Part shown: piece after piece, positions 16,616 to 25,390 of the stretch | Numbering within the stretch: the stretch's first letter is position 1 | How the letters are laid out: the number at the start of each line of letters is the position of its first letter | Source of the DNA: Acidimicrobiales bacterium | Lineage (GTDB): Bacteria; Actinomycetota; Acidimicrobiia; Acidimicrobiales; Iamiaceae | Direction of reading: 5' to 3' | NCBI GenBank assembly: GCA_030448105.1 | Contig: JAUJNP010000002.1 | Location: 209,390 to 254,606, forward strand | Length of the DNA stretch: 45,217 nucleotides | The notes under the pieces: generated by a model | The model's database searches: none | The model's input: only the letters and a program-made list of their open reading frames with translations | What the model was told of the DNA's origin: nothing | Translations under genes and position numbers: made by a program

Positions 16616-17700
16616 GTCGCCTCCGGGGGCGGGTCGGTGGACAGGCGGGGAACCACCATGGCCTTGCCGGCGATGCGGCCCTGGGCCAGACCGGCCATGG
16701 CGTCGCGCAGGCGGTCGAGCGGCACGTCGGTGGGATCGATGAGCAGGCCGGTGGGCAGGGCCCCGGACGCCAGCAGATCGAGGGCACGCTCGAAGCCGTC
16801 GGCGTCGTACACGAACGAGCCGCAGACCTGGAGCTCGTTGAGGATCATGCGGTTGGGGTCGAACGCCGGCGCCTCGATCCCGGCCCCCACCATGACGAGC
16901 ATGCCGCCGCGGCGCAGCTGGTGGAACCCCGCCTCGATGGCCGCCTTCTTCCCGGAGCACTCGAACACCACGTCGACGGCGTGGGCCGATATCCGCTCCG
17001 GCTCCCACATGGGGAACACCTCGAGCTCGTCGGGCTGGAAGACGCGGGTGGCGCCGAGGTCGAGGGCCAGTTGGCGGCGGGCGTCGCCCGGCTCGACCGC
17101 GGTGACGGGGCCGATGCCCCGAGCCACCAGGGCGGCGACGGTGAGCGCCCCGATGGGGCCCACCCCGATCACCATGGCGGCGTCGCCCTCGGCGATGCCC
17201 GACCGGCTGATGCCGTGGAGGGCGACCGCCAGGGGCTCGGCCAGGGCCGCGTCCCGGCGGGAGAGCCCTTCGGGCAGGCGCAGCAGGGCCCGGGCGTCGA
17301 GCACGGTGTAGCGGGCGAAGGCGCCGTCGTGGTCGTCGGTGATCGACCCGGCGCGGTTCTCGCACTGCGACGGCTTGGCCTGGAGGCACCGCCGGCACCG
17401 GCCGCACTTGGGCGAGGTGCCGGCCACCACCTCGTCGCCCACCTCCCAGCGGGTGACGCCCTCGCCCACCGCGGCCACGACACCGGTGTACTCGTGTCCC
17501 CCCACCAGCCCGGGCTGGCCCCAGTCCTCCACCATCATGTGGAGATCGGAGCCGCAGATGCCGCAGTGGCTGACCTCGATGAGCACCTCGCCCGGGCCGG
17601 GGGCCGGCACCGGACGCTGCTCGACGGCCACCTCGCCCTTGCCGTGGTACACCGCCACCGGCATCTCGGCGGCCACGTCGACTGGGCCGCTGGTGGTCAT
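16612..17700 (-). CDS. Zinc-dependent alcohol dehydrogenase (MDR family)
   Basis: This 362-residue medium-chain dehydrogenase has the catalytic-zinc Cys46 (SHCGICGSDLH), the GHE pair His69-Glu70, a structural-zinc lobe with Cys99, Cys102, Cys105 and Cys113, and the cofactor-binding run VIGVGPIGALT in the Rossmann domain. It oxidises a primary or secondary alcohol with NAD(P)+. In this operon it may oxidise a hydroxyl group introduced by the P450. Both ends overlap neighbours by 4 bases (LivF-like ATPase upstream, VOC downstream), linking transport and oxidation in one transcript. Confidence 0.93.
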   Translation of the reverse strand: MTTSGPVDVAAEMPVAVYHGKGEVAVEQRPVPAPGPGEVLIEVSHCGICGSDLHMMVEDWGQPGLVGGHEYTGVVAAVGEGVTRWEVGDEVVAGTSPKCGRCRRCLQAKPSQCENRAGSITDDHDGAFARYTVLDARALLRLPEGLSRRDAALAEPLAVALHGISRSGIAEGDAAMVIGVGPIGALTVAALVARGIGPVTAVEPGDARRQLALDLGATRVFQPDELEVFPMWEPERISAHAVDVVFECSGKKAAIEAGFHQLRRGGMLVMVGAGIEAPAFDPNRMILNELQVCGSFVYDADGFERALDLLASGALPTGLLIDPTDVPLDRLRDAMAGLAQGRIAGKAMVVPRLSTDPPPEAT

Positions 17701-18512
17701 GGAGCTGCCTCGCGGTCCCCGAACATGGACGCATCCTGGCTCTGACCGAAGACCGAAGCCAGGATCTCCTCCCGGCTGGGCTGGCCGGAGAGGGCCACCT
17801 TGCCCCGCTCCAGGACCACCACCCGGTGGGCGATGCCAAGGGCGTGGTCGACGTGCTGCTCGACGACCAGGAGGGCGGTGCCGGCTTCGAGGATCCGTTC
17901 GAGCACCTTGTAGATCTCGGTGGTGATGATCGGAGCCAGGCCGAGGGACAGCTCGTCGGCGATCAGCAGCTTCGGTTCCAGCACCAGGACGCGGGCGAGG
18001 GTGAGCATGCGCTGCTCGCCGCCGGAGAGCGAGCCGGCGTTCTGGCGGCGGCGCTGGCTGAGCGCCGGGAACAGCTCGTAGGCGCGGTCCAAGGCGCTGC
18101 GCAGGCCGGCCCGGCCGAACTGGCGCCGGAAGGCGAGCACGAGGTTCTCCTCCACGTTGAGGGTGGCGAACACCGAGCGGCCTTCGGGCCCGTGGGCGAT
18201 GCCGGCCAGGGCGAAGGCCTGCGCCGGGCGATCGGAGAAGTCCTGCCCGTCGACCTCCACCCGCCCCGACGACGGGGCCAGCAACCCGGAGGCCACTCGG
18301 GCCACGGTGGTCTTCCCGGCCCCGTTCGGGCCGATCAGGGCCAACGCCTCGGCGCGATGGACCTCGAAGGAGACGCCGAACAGGGCCTGGAACGGCCCGT
18401 AGGCGGCGTGGACGTCGTCGAAGCGGAGCACGGGAACCCCGCGGCCATCGGCGTCCGCCGCCGGCGCCTCGGTGGGCAGGCGCGCCTCGGCGGGAGCGCT
18501 CACGTCACTCAT
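17697..18512 (-). CDS. Branched-chain amino-acid-type ABC transporter ATPase (LivF-like)
   Basis: This 271-residue ATPase has a ~27-residue unstructured N-terminal extension, Walker A GPNGAGKTT (61-69), signature LSGGEQRML (162-170) and Walker B LLIADELSLGL (182-192). It powers import through the fused permease encoded upstream in the same operon. The permease and binding protein of this class import hydrophobic amino acids but also many aromatic and alicyclic acids in actinobacterial catabolic loci. Its start is 3 bases after the stop of the LivG-like gene. Confidence 0.93.
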   Translation of the reverse strand: MSDVSAPAEARLPTEAPAADADGRGVPVLRFDDVHAAYGPFQALFGVSFEVHRAEALALIGPNGAGKTTVARVASGLLAPSSGRVEVDGQDFSDRPAQAFALAGIAHGPEGRSVFATLNVEENLVLAFRRQFGRAGLRSALDRAYELFPALSQRRRQNAGSLSGGEQRMLTLARVLVLEPKLLIADELSLGLAPIITTEIYKVLERILEAGTALLVVEQHVDHALGIAHRVVVLERGKVALSGQPSREEILASVFGQSQDASMFGDREAAP

Positions 18513-18515
18513 GAC

Positions 18516-19316
18516 TCATGCCGCCCCTGCCCCGAGGTAGGCGGTGCGGACCTGGGGGCTGGCCAGCGCCTCGGCGGTGGGTCCCTCGGCGATGAGCTTG
18601 CCGCAGTCCAGCACGTAGGTGCGCGACGCCAGCCGCTCGACGAAGGCGACGTCGTGCTCGCACAGCAGGATGGTGGTGCCCCGCTCGGCCCGCACCTGTT
18701 CGAGCACCGTGCCCATGTGCTCGGTCTCGCGGTGGTCGAGGCCCGAGGAGGGCTCGTCGAGGAACAACAGCTCCGGATCACACACGAGGGCCCGGGCCAG
18801 CTCCACCACCCGGCCGGTGCCGAGGGTGAGCGAGTGGGCCGGCCGGTCGGCGTGGTCGCCCAGGCCGACGAGCTCCAGCACGGCGTCGCACTGCTCGCGC
18901 TCCTGGGGCGTGGGGCGGGAGCGGCCGGTGAGGTCTCGCCACAAGCTGGCCCCGCGCCGCTGGGCCCGGTGGGCCACGAACAGGTGCTCGCGCACGGTGA
19001 GGCTGCCGAACAGCTCCATCCGCTGGAAGGTTCGGGCCAGGCCGAGCCGGGCCCGTTCGTGGGCGGCCAACCCGGAGAGGTCGCGCCCCTTGAGCAGGAT
19101 CTGACCGGAGTTGGGGCGCAGCACCCCCGAGAGGCAGTTGAACAACGTGGTCTTGCCTGCCCCGTTCGGGCCGATCAGCGCCACCAGTTCGCCCGGCTCG
19201 AGGTGGACCGAGACGTCGCTCAGGGCAGCGATGCCCTCGAACCGCTTGTCGATGTGGTTGGCCACCAGCACCGAGCCGATCTGGCCGTTGCCCAACATGG
19301 CGTTACCCGCCGTCAC
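18516..19316 (-). CDS. Branched-chain amino-acid-type ABC transporter ATPase (LivG-like)
   Basis: This 266-residue ATPase has Walker A GPNGAGKTT (49-57), LARTFQRMELF after the Q-loop, and Walker B LLFLDEPSSGLD (183-194). The ABC signature is unusual: SLTLGTGRVVELARAL (162-177) replaces the LSYGQQRR-type sequence, so the Gly-Gln core is lost. Signature changes of this kind can leave one of two ATP sites less active, with the LivF partner providing the consensus site. The GTG start overlaps the permease stop (GTGA); an ATG at residue 7 is a possible alternative. Confidence 0.92.
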   Translation of the reverse strand: MTAGNAMLGNGQIGSVLVANHIDKRFEGIAALSDVSVHLEPGELVALIGPNGAGKTTLFNCLSGVLRPNSGQILLKGRDLSGLAAHERARLGLARTFQRMELFGSLTVREHLFVAHRAQRRGASLWRDLTGRSRPTPQEREQCDAVLELVGLGDHADRPAHSLTLGTGRVVELARALVCDPELLFLDEPSSGLDHRETEHMGTVLEQVRAERGTTILLCEHDVAFVERLASRTYVLDCGKLIAEGPTAEALASPQVRTAYLGAGAA

Positions 19317-21391
19317 CGCCCCCCTCCCACCTGTGTGACCAGCTGCTCGGAGGCCGGGGTCGGGCCCTTGCCCCTGGCCTTGTCGATCCAACCGAGGACC
19401 TTGCGGATGCTCTTGGTGGTCTGCGCCTCGATGATGCCCTCGGGGTGCTTGGCGTAGGTGAGGGCGCCGAACCCGAAGAGGATGAAGGCCACGCCGAGGG
19501 ACCACTCGGGCTCGATGAAGTCGAGCACCGACTTGGTCACCCCGGACACCTCCGGGTTGCTGGTGAGGTAGTTGCCGGGCCACCGGAACAACCGGTCGAG
19601 GAGCTGGGGCAGGACGTAGAAGAAGATCCCCGAAATGATGGCCGCCTGCACCGAGCGGAACCCGGCGGTGATCACCAGGACCAGCCACACCAGACCCAGG
19701 TAGAAGGTGAAGTTGGCCGCGTAGTTGGCCTGGCCGTTGAAGCTGGCCACCAGGCCGCCGCCGAACCCGGCCACGCCGGCACCGGCCACGAAAGCCACCA
19801 GCCGGGGCCGGATCGGGTTGATCCCGACCGCGCTGGCGGCCGGCTCGCTCTCGCGGATGGCATCCAGAAACCGCCCGGTGGTGCCCTGTCGGATCATGAT
19901 CACGGCCACGCTGAGCACCGCGAGGATCCCCACCGACAGGAGCAGGAAGGCGCGGTTGCCGGCGAAGTCGATCGGGCCGACCAGCGGCCGGGGCACGGTG
20001 AGGGGGGTGGCGCCGCCCGAGACCCAGCTGAGGGGGGCCAGCACGTTCTCGAACATCAGGGCGAAGGCGAGGGTGGCCAGGGCGGGATAGATGCCGGCCA
20101 GGCGGATGATGGGCAGGCTCAGCACGGCCCCCACCGCCGCCGCCACCAGCGCACCGGCCACCATGGCCACCAGCACCGAGAGGTTGAAGTTGGTGGTCAG
20201 CTGGGCGGTGGTGAAAGCCCCGATGGCGGCGAAGGCCGCCTGGGAGAGGGAGATGGTGCCGCCCACGCCGGTGGTGAGCACGATCGAGAGCAGGACCACC
20301 GCCAGCACCACGCCGCTGGTGACGACGCTCAGCCAGAACTCGTCCAGCACGAACAGGGCGAGCACCAGGCCGAGGACGGCCACGGTGACGGCGAAGACCC
20401 GTGTTCCCATGGTCATCCACGACGGTCGCAGCGACGCGGCCGGCGGTGGTGGGGGCGGGTCGACGCCCGACAGCGGGTCGGTGACCTCGTGGCTGGTGCG
20501 GGCCGACCGCCGGAACAGCAGCAGGCCGAACAGGACGAGGAACGGCAGTCCCGGTCGCAGGCCGGTGGCGAGGATGCTGTCGGTGGGCAGGAACCCCGCC
20601 AGCTCCGCCTGCAGGATGCCGAGCCCGATGCCGCCGATGAAGGTGGCCACGATGTTGGTGAGGCTGCCGATGACGCAGGCCGCGATGGCCGCCACCAGCA
20701 GGGTGAAGAAGTCGAGGGAGTTGAGCTGGGCGAACAGCGGGGCGATGAGCACCCCGGCCAGGCCGGCCAGCAGGCTCGACAGCATCCACGAGGCCAGCGA
20801 TACCCGGCTGGCGTCGATGCCCTGGAGCTGCACGAGCCGGGGGCTCTCCACCACCGCCCGCATCCGGAGGCCGATGCCACCGCGGCTGAACATGATGGCC
20901 AGCCCGGTGACGGCGATGGCGGTGAAGGCGAGGGTGGCGATCTGACCGGCGTCGAGCACGAAGCGACTGCCCTGGGGCCACAGGAAGTCGTCAGTGCGCT
21001 TCACCCACCAGAGGGCCGGCGGGTTCTTCTTCGACCCGCTGCCGAAGATCAGGCGAACGATCTCGGGGATGGCCACCAGCAGACCGAGCGACGTGATCAG
21101 CTTGGCCAGCGAACCGGCCGTGCGCTGGTAGCGGTAGAGGAACCGGTCCAGGATCACGCCGATGAGGGGGGCGACGACCACGACGGCCAGCAGGGCGGCC
21201 GGCAACAGCGGCCACTCGTGCTCCTTGCGTACCTCGTAGAAGACCACCGCTGATGTGTACGCCTGCGCGGCAAAGGCCAGGTTGAACACGCCGGACGTCT
21301 TGTAGGTGAGCACCAGACCCACCGCCATCAGCGCGAAGACGCAGCCGATCGGGACGCCCCGGACCGCGTACTCCAGGATCTCGCCAGCCAC
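19313..21391 (-). CDS. Fused LivH-LivM ABC permease
   Basis: This single 692-residue protein joins the two permease subunits that are usually separate. The first half (about 1-300) is LivH-like, with LTYKTSGVFNLAFAAQAY near the N-terminus. A proline-rich linker with six consecutive prolines follows, and the second half (about 330-692) is LivM-like (VGGTISLSQAAFAAIGAF, IRESEPAASAVGIN). Each half has the expected run of membrane helices. The fusion fixes a 1:1 ratio of the two halves. Together with the two ATPases and the lipoprotein binding protein it completes a HAAT-family importer of an unknown substrate. Confidence 0.93.
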   Translation of the reverse strand: MAGEILEYAVRGVPIGCVFALMAVGLVLTYKTSGVFNLAFAAQAYTSAVVFYEVRKEHEWPLLPAALLAVVVVAPLIGVILDRFLYRYQRTAGSLAKLITSLGLLVAIPEIVRLIFGSGSKKNPPALWWVKRTDDFLWPQGSRFVLDAGQIATLAFTAIAVTGLAIMFSRGGIGLRMRAVVESPRLVQLQGIDASRVSLASWMLSSLLAGLAGVLIAPLFAQLNSLDFFTLLVAAIAACVIGSLTNIVATFIGGIGLGILQAELAGFLPTDSILATGLRPGLPFLVLFGLLLFRRSARTSHEVTDPLSGVDPPPPPPAASLRPSWMTMGTRVFAVTVAVLGLVLALFVLDEFWLSVVTSGVVLAVVLLSIVLTTGVGGTISLSQAAFAAIGAFTTAQLTTNFNLSVLVAMVAGALVAAAVGAVLSLPIIRLAGIYPALATLAFALMFENVLAPLSWVSGGATPLTVPRPLVGPIDFAGNRAFLLLSVGILAVLSVAVIMIRQGTTGRFLDAIRESEPAASAVGINPIRPRLVAFVAGAGVAGFGGGLVASFNGQANYAANFTFYLGLVWLVLVITAGFRSVQAAIISGIFFYVLPQLLDRLFRWPGNYLTSNPEVSGVTKSVLDFIEPEWSLGVAFILFGFGALTYAKHPEGIIEAQTTKSIRKVLGWIDKARGKGPTPASEQLVTQVGGGR

Positions 21392-21408
21392 GTCTCTCGC
21401 CGGCCCGC

Positions 21409-22746
21409 TCAGGCTTCGTACTGGGTGACGAGCTTGCCACCCTTGTCCACCGAGCAGACGAACGGCTTGCCGGGCTTGGCGTACACCGGCTTGAACTCGC
21501 TGTCGGTGATCTTGGAGAGGAACTGGCAGGCGACGCCGGGGCGTGCCACCTCGGTGTGCGCCCTGGTCCAGTCCACCCCGGCGAGGATCCCGTCGGCGGT
21601 GTAGTTGGTGAGCTGGTTGATGCCGTCGATCACCTTCTGGCGGTCGAAGGCGGGCCCCGCCTCACGGAGCCCGGTGACGAACAGGTCGGCGTTGAGCCAC
21701 CCCACCAGGGAGTTCTCCGTGGGCTCCATGCCGGCCTCCTCCATCTGGTCGAGGTAGGTCTGGAGACCCTTGGGCTTGTCCTCGACCTCCCACTGCACGA
21801 AGTCGGTGCGCACGAAGGACCCCTCGAACAGGTCGCCGAACTCCTCCACGAACTCGTGGTCGTAGGCGTTGGGGAGGTAGGCGATGGCGTCGAGCTCCTG
21901 CTTCTTCATCTCCTTGGCCAGCGTCACCACGCCGTTCAGGTCCATGCACGTGGTGACCAGGTCGACACCGGCCCGCTTCATCTTCGAGACCTGCACCGAG
22001 AGGTCGGCGGTTCCGTAGGCCAGCGACTTGTCGATGAACACCAGCTCGGCATCGGCGTCCTGGCCGTGCTCTTCGAAGGAGGCCTTCACCCCGTCGGCGC
22101 ACTTGGCCGCCTGGTCGACGGCGTAGGCCATCACCCCGACCTTGTGGCGGTCGGTCTGCTTGGCCAGCCACGGAAGGGTCGGGTAGGGGCAGTTGAAGCA
22201 GAGGAAGGACCCGGACTGGCCGAACAGGTTCTTCTTGGGGTTCTGCTCGTTGCCCGCCCACTCGCTGTTGATGGTCCAGCCGAAGGTGGGGACGTTCTGG
22301 TCCACCAGGGTCTGGGCGCCGGTGAAGAGCAGGGTGGCCACCGGCAGGACGGCGAAGACGTCGTCCTGGGTGAGGAGGCCCTCCACCTCGACCTTGTTGT
22401 TGCCGAGCTTGTCGTCCCGCTCGGCCGCCAGCACCAGCTTGCGGCCGTAGATCCCGCCCTTGGCGTTGACCATGTCGAAGTAGGCCTTGACCCCGTCGAA
22501 GGCGGTCCCGAACTTGCCGCCCAGGGGGTTGGTGACCGAGGCCACGCCCCCCACTCGGATCTCGGTGTCGGTAACCCCGGGGGCATCGACGGGGACGTTC
22601 TTGCCGGGGTTCTTGACGTCGGCGCCGTCGGAACCGGTGTTGGTCGTGACGGGCGCTGCCTTGGTTTCGGAGTTGGAGCATGCGCCGGCGACCAGCGACA
22701 CGACCGCGAAAAGGGCCACCAGTACAGCCCGACGTGTGTTCCGCAT
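21409..22746 (-). CDS. ABC transporter substrate-binding lipoprotein (branched-chain amino-acid type)
   Basis: This 445-residue periplasmic-type binding protein has a lipoprotein signal (positively charged start, hydrophobic core, lipobox VAGAC with Cys23). The mature part has the type I fold: IRVGGVASVTNPLGGKFGTA, FDGVKAYFDMVNAKGGIYG and later GVMAYAVDQAAKCADGVKAS. It captures the substrate outside the membrane and delivers it to the fused permease. It is the first gene of the long minus-strand operon, 17 bases upstream of the permease. The operator at 22793 lies 47 bases before its start. The ligand is unknown, but co-transcribed CoA-pathway enzymes point to an organic acid. Confidence 0.93.
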   Translation of the reverse strand: MRNTRRAVLVALFAVVSLVAGACSNSETKAAPVTTNTGSDGADVKNPGKNVPVDAPGVTDTEIRVGGVASVTNPLGGKFGTAFDGVKAYFDMVNAKGGIYGRKLVLAAERDDKLGNNKVEVEGLLTQDDVFAVLPVATLLFTGAQTLVDQNVPTFGWTINSEWAGNEQNPKKNLFGQSGSFLCFNCPYPTLPWLAKQTDRHKVGVMAYAVDQAAKCADGVKASFEEHGQDADAELVFIDKSLAYGTADLSVQVSKMKRAGVDLVTTCMDLNGVVTLAKEMKKQELDAIAYLPNAYDHEFVEEFGDLFEGSFVRTDFVQWEVEDKPKGLQTYLDQMEEAGMEPTENSLVGWLNADLFVTGLREAGPAFDRQKVIDGINQLTNYTADGILAGVDWTRAHTEVARPGVACQFLSKITDSEFKPVYAKPGKPFVCSVDKGGKLVTQYEA

Positions 22747-22792
22747 GGGAACGCCCCCTTGGTCCTGCCGGATCCGGTGGCACGAGGCCTAC

Positions 22793-22808
22793 CTGACGCC
22801 GGCGTCAG
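22793..22808. promoter_or_regulatory. Perfect 16-base palindrome, CTGACGCCGGCGTCAG
   Basis: A perfect inverted repeat lies between the transporter operon (start 22746) and the SDR operon (start 22920). The half-site CTGACG is the same as at 6746 and 9144, with the same 4-base spacer length. It lies 47 bases from the binding-protein start, a position suited to repression of the minus-strand operon. Confidence 0.75.
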
Positions 22809-22879
22809 ATTGTTTCGCCGCACCATACGCGCGATCCGCCCCCTGCGCTGCGCGGCGTCCAACGCCGCGCCACCGGCAC

Positions 22880-22895
22880 GTAACGCCGGCGTCAC
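22880..22895. promoter_or_regulatory. Second operator copy, GTAACG-CCGG-CGTCAC
   Basis: This imperfect copy of the same 6-4-6 palindrome (one A for G and changed outermost bases) lies 24 bases before the SDR start at 22920. With the copy at 22793, each of the two divergent transcripts has its own nearby site. The centres are 87 bases apart. Confidence 0.6.
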
Positions 22896-22919
22896 CTTGA
22901 CTGCTACCTTCGCCGCCCC

Positions 22920-23828
22920 ATGGGAGCGCTCGACGCCAAGGTGGCCATCGTGACCGGCGCCGGGCGGGGCATCGGCCGGGGCGAGGCCATCGCGCTGGCC
23001 GCCGAAGGCGCATCGGTCGTCGTCAACGACCTCGGCGCGTCGGCCGACGGCACGTCGGTGGGGTCGAGCCCCGCCGACGCGGTGGTCGAGGAGATCGTCG
23101 CTGCCGGGGGCCGGGCGGTGGCCGACGCCAACGACGTCGCCTCCTGGACCGGCGCCGAGGCGCTCGTGCAGGGCGCCCTGGAGCACTTCGGCCGGCTCGA
23201 CGTGCTGGTCAACAACGCTGGCTTCTTGCGCGACCAGATGAGCTTCAACATGGACGAGGCGGCGTGGGACGACGTCGTGCGCGTCCACCTGAAGGGCCAC
23301 TTCGCCCCCAGCCGCTTCGCCGCCGCCCACTGGCGGGCGCGGGCCAAGGCCGGCGAGGAGGGCGGCGGCGCCATCGTCAACACCACTTCGGAGGCTGGCC
23401 TGTACGGCGGGACCGGCCAGGCCAACTACGTGGCCGCAAAGGCCGGGATCGCCGGGATGACCGTCGGCCTGGCGCGCGAGCTGGGCCGCTACGGAGTGCG
23501 GGTCAACGCGGTGGCGCCGCGGGCGCGCACCCGCATGACCGAGGCGCTGCTGGGTGAGATGGCGGCCGGCCAGGAGGGCGCCTTCGACGAGTGGGACCCC
23601 GACAACGTCGGTCCCGTGGTCGCCTGGCTGGCCAGCGATGCCGCCGCCGACGTCTCCGGGCAGGTCTTCGTGGTGGTCGGCGGGCGGCTGCACCGCTTCC
23701 GCGGCTGGGAGATGGTGGCCGAGGTCGAACAGGATGGGCGGTGGTCGATGGAGGCCATCGAGGCCCGCCGGGGTGAGCTCTTCGGCGAGGATCGGTCCGG
23801 CCCGCCGACCATGGGCTTCGGCCGATAG
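22920..23828 (+). CDS. SDR, (3R)-hydroxyacyl-CoA dehydrogenase type (Hsd4-like)
   Basis: This 302-residue SDR has TGAGRGIG (12-19), then VVVNDLGASADG, NNAGFLRD, a catalytic Ser in NTTSEAG, and YVAAK. The long loop after the second strand and a C-terminal extension past residue 245 match the 17-beta-HSD type 4 dehydrogenase domain used in peroxisomal and actinobacterial beta-oxidation of steroid side chains. It would oxidise the hydroxyacyl-CoA made by the MaoC-type hydratases. It is controlled from the divergent region with two palindromes. The next gene starts 3 bases later. Confidence 0.9.
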   Translation: MGALDAKVAIVTGAGRGIGRGEAIALAAEGASVVVNDLGASADGTSVGSSPADAVVEEIVAAGGRAVADANDVASWTGAEALVQGALEHFGRLDVLVNNAGFLRDQMSFNMDEAAWDDVVRVHLKGHFAPSRFAAAHWRARAKAGEEGGGAIVNTTSEAGLYGGTGQANYVAAKAGIAGMTVGLARELGRYGVRVNAVAPRARTRMTEALLGEMAAGQEGAFDEWDPDNVGPVVAWLASDAAADVSGQVFVVVGGRLHRFRGWEMVAEVEQDGRWSMEAIEARRGELFGEDRSGPPTMGFGR

Positions 23829-23830
23829 GG

Positions 23831-25390
23831 GTGGACTGGGCCGGCGCCACCGTGGTGGTCACCGGTGCCTCCCGCGGCATCGGCCGGGCGGTGGCCATCG
23901 CGGCCGCCGCCAAGGGGGCACGCGTCGGCCTCATCGCTCGCAGTGCCGACGATCTCCGGTCCGTGCTCGCCGCCCTCGGCGGGCGGGGCGCGATGGCGGT
24001 GGCCGACGTCGCCGAACCCGCTCAGCTCGCCACCGCCATCGCCACGCTCGAGGCCGAGCTGGGGCCGGTCGACGTGCTCGTGGCCAACGCCGGCATCGGT
24101 GCCTACGGCGCGTTCGCCGACGTGAGCGCCGAGAAGCTGGAGCGCCTCGTGCGGGTCAACGTGCTCGGGACCGCCCACGCCATCCGGCTGGTGGTGCCGG
24201 GGATGATCCAGCGCCGGCGGGGCCACATCGTCACCATCGGGTCGATCGCCGGGCGCATCGGCTCGCCCTTCGAGGCGGTCTATTCGGCGACCAAGTTCGC
24301 CGGGGTCGGGCTCACCGAGGCCTTGGCGCCGGAGCTGGCGCCGTACGGCATCGGCGTGTCGCTGGTGAACCCCGGCCCGGTGGCCACCGCGTTCGGCGAG
24401 GCACGGGGCCACCCCTACGACCGGGCCCGCCCCCGGCCGGTGCCCGCCGAAGCGGTCGCCGCCGCGGTCGTCGAGGCCGTCGAGGATGGCCGGCCCGAGG
24501 CCTACGTGCCTCCCTCCTTCCGCCCGGCGGTCATCACCCGCCACCTGGTGCCGTCGCTGTTCCGCTGGGGCGTGAGGCGCAGCTTCGCCCGGGAGCTGGC
24601 GGCGGACCAGGCCACCCGGGGAGGGGTGGGCACCGTGGCCCTCCTCTGCGCCATGCCCATGGAGCTGCGCCCGCTCACCCGGCGGCTTCGCCTGCAGAAG
24701 GACCAGGTGGGCGGGGTGACGGTGCGCAGCGGCCGCCTTGGCGACCACGACGCCGTCGCCATGGTGACGGGCATGGGCCCGCGCCTGGCCACCGAGGCCA
24801 CCGAGCGGCTCCTCGACGCGGTCACCCCTGACCGGGTGGTGGTGGTGGGCATCACCGGCGCAGTCGACGACGAGACGCCGATCGGCACCCTCGTGGTACC
24901 CGAGGTGGTGGTGGACGGCGCCACCGGCCGCGAGTACCAGCCCCAGCGGCTCGGGCGGCAGGAACCGGCGGGGAAGATGTGGACGACCGACATCATCACG
25001 CCCCCCGGCGAGCTGGCCGGCCTGCGGGCGAGGGGCGTGGTGGCACTGGACATGGAGACGGCCGCCATCGCCGCGTGCTGCGAGCGCCGGGGCATCCCCT
25101 GGTCGGTGTTCCGCGCCATCAGCGACCGGGCCACCGACGGGAGCGTCGACGAGGACGTCTTCGCGCTCTCCCACCAGGACGGCACGCCCAACGGTCCGGC
25201 GATCCTGCGCTACGTCCTCCGCCACCCCAAGCGCGTCCCCCGGTTGGCGTCGCTGGCCAAAGGCTCCCAACGGGCCACCGAGCGGGCGGCCGCCGCCGCG
25301 GTGGACGCGGTGCTCAGCGACGCACCGGCCGCACGCCCTCCCTCGGGCGGCCTGGATGGGGCAGGTGCGGTCAGCCCTCGATCACCGTGA
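23831..25390 (+). CDS. Fusion of an SDR with a nucleoside-phosphorylase-like domain
   Basis: This single 519-residue frame contains two domains. Residues 1-262 are a complete SDR: TGASRGIG (11-18), ANAG (85-88), Ser138, Tyr151 and Lys155. Residues ~268-490 resemble the MTA/SAH nucleosidase and purine-phosphorylase superfamily (TVALLCAMPMEL, VVVGITGAVDD, VVALDMETAAIA at 403-414, SDRATD at 431-436), closest in style to the hopanoid-associated phosphorylase group. No stop or convincing ribosome site separates the domains, so the fusion appears real. Its role is unknown; it may remodel a CoA- or nucleoside-linked intermediate. The start is a GTG 3 bases after the upstream stop, and the 3' end overlaps the ferredoxin gene tail by 20 bases. 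Confidence 0.8.
   Translation: MDWAGATVVVTGASRGIGRAVAIAAAAKGARVGLIARSADDLRSVLAALGGRGAMAVADVAEPAQLATAIATLEAELGPVDVLVANAGIGAYGAFADVSAEKLERLVRVNVLGTAHAIRLVVPGMIQRRRGHIVTIGSIAGRIGSPFEAVYSATKFAGVGLTEALAPELAPYGIGVSLVNPGPVATAFGEARGHPYDRARPRPVPAEAVAAAVVEAVEDGRPEAYVPPSFRPAVITRHLVPSLFRWGVRRSFARELAADQATRGGVGTVALLCAMPMELRPLTRRLRLQKDQVGGVTVRSGRLGDHDAVAMVTGMGPRLATEATERLLDAVTPDRVVVVGITGAVDDETPIGTLVVPEVVVDGATGREYQPQRLGRQEPAGKMWTTDIITPPGELAGLRARGVVALDMETAAIAACCERRGIPWSVFRAISDRATDGSVDEDVFALSHQDGTPNGPAILRYVLRHPKRVPRLASLAKGSQRATERAAAAAVDAVLSDAPAARPPSGGLDGAGAVSPRSP

Noticed and set aside
19445..21253. 602-codon plus-strand open frame antisense to the fused permease
   Set aside because: The translation is Glu/Gln/His/Gly-rich with no domain, exactly what the antisense of hydrophobic codons gives in GC-rich DNA.
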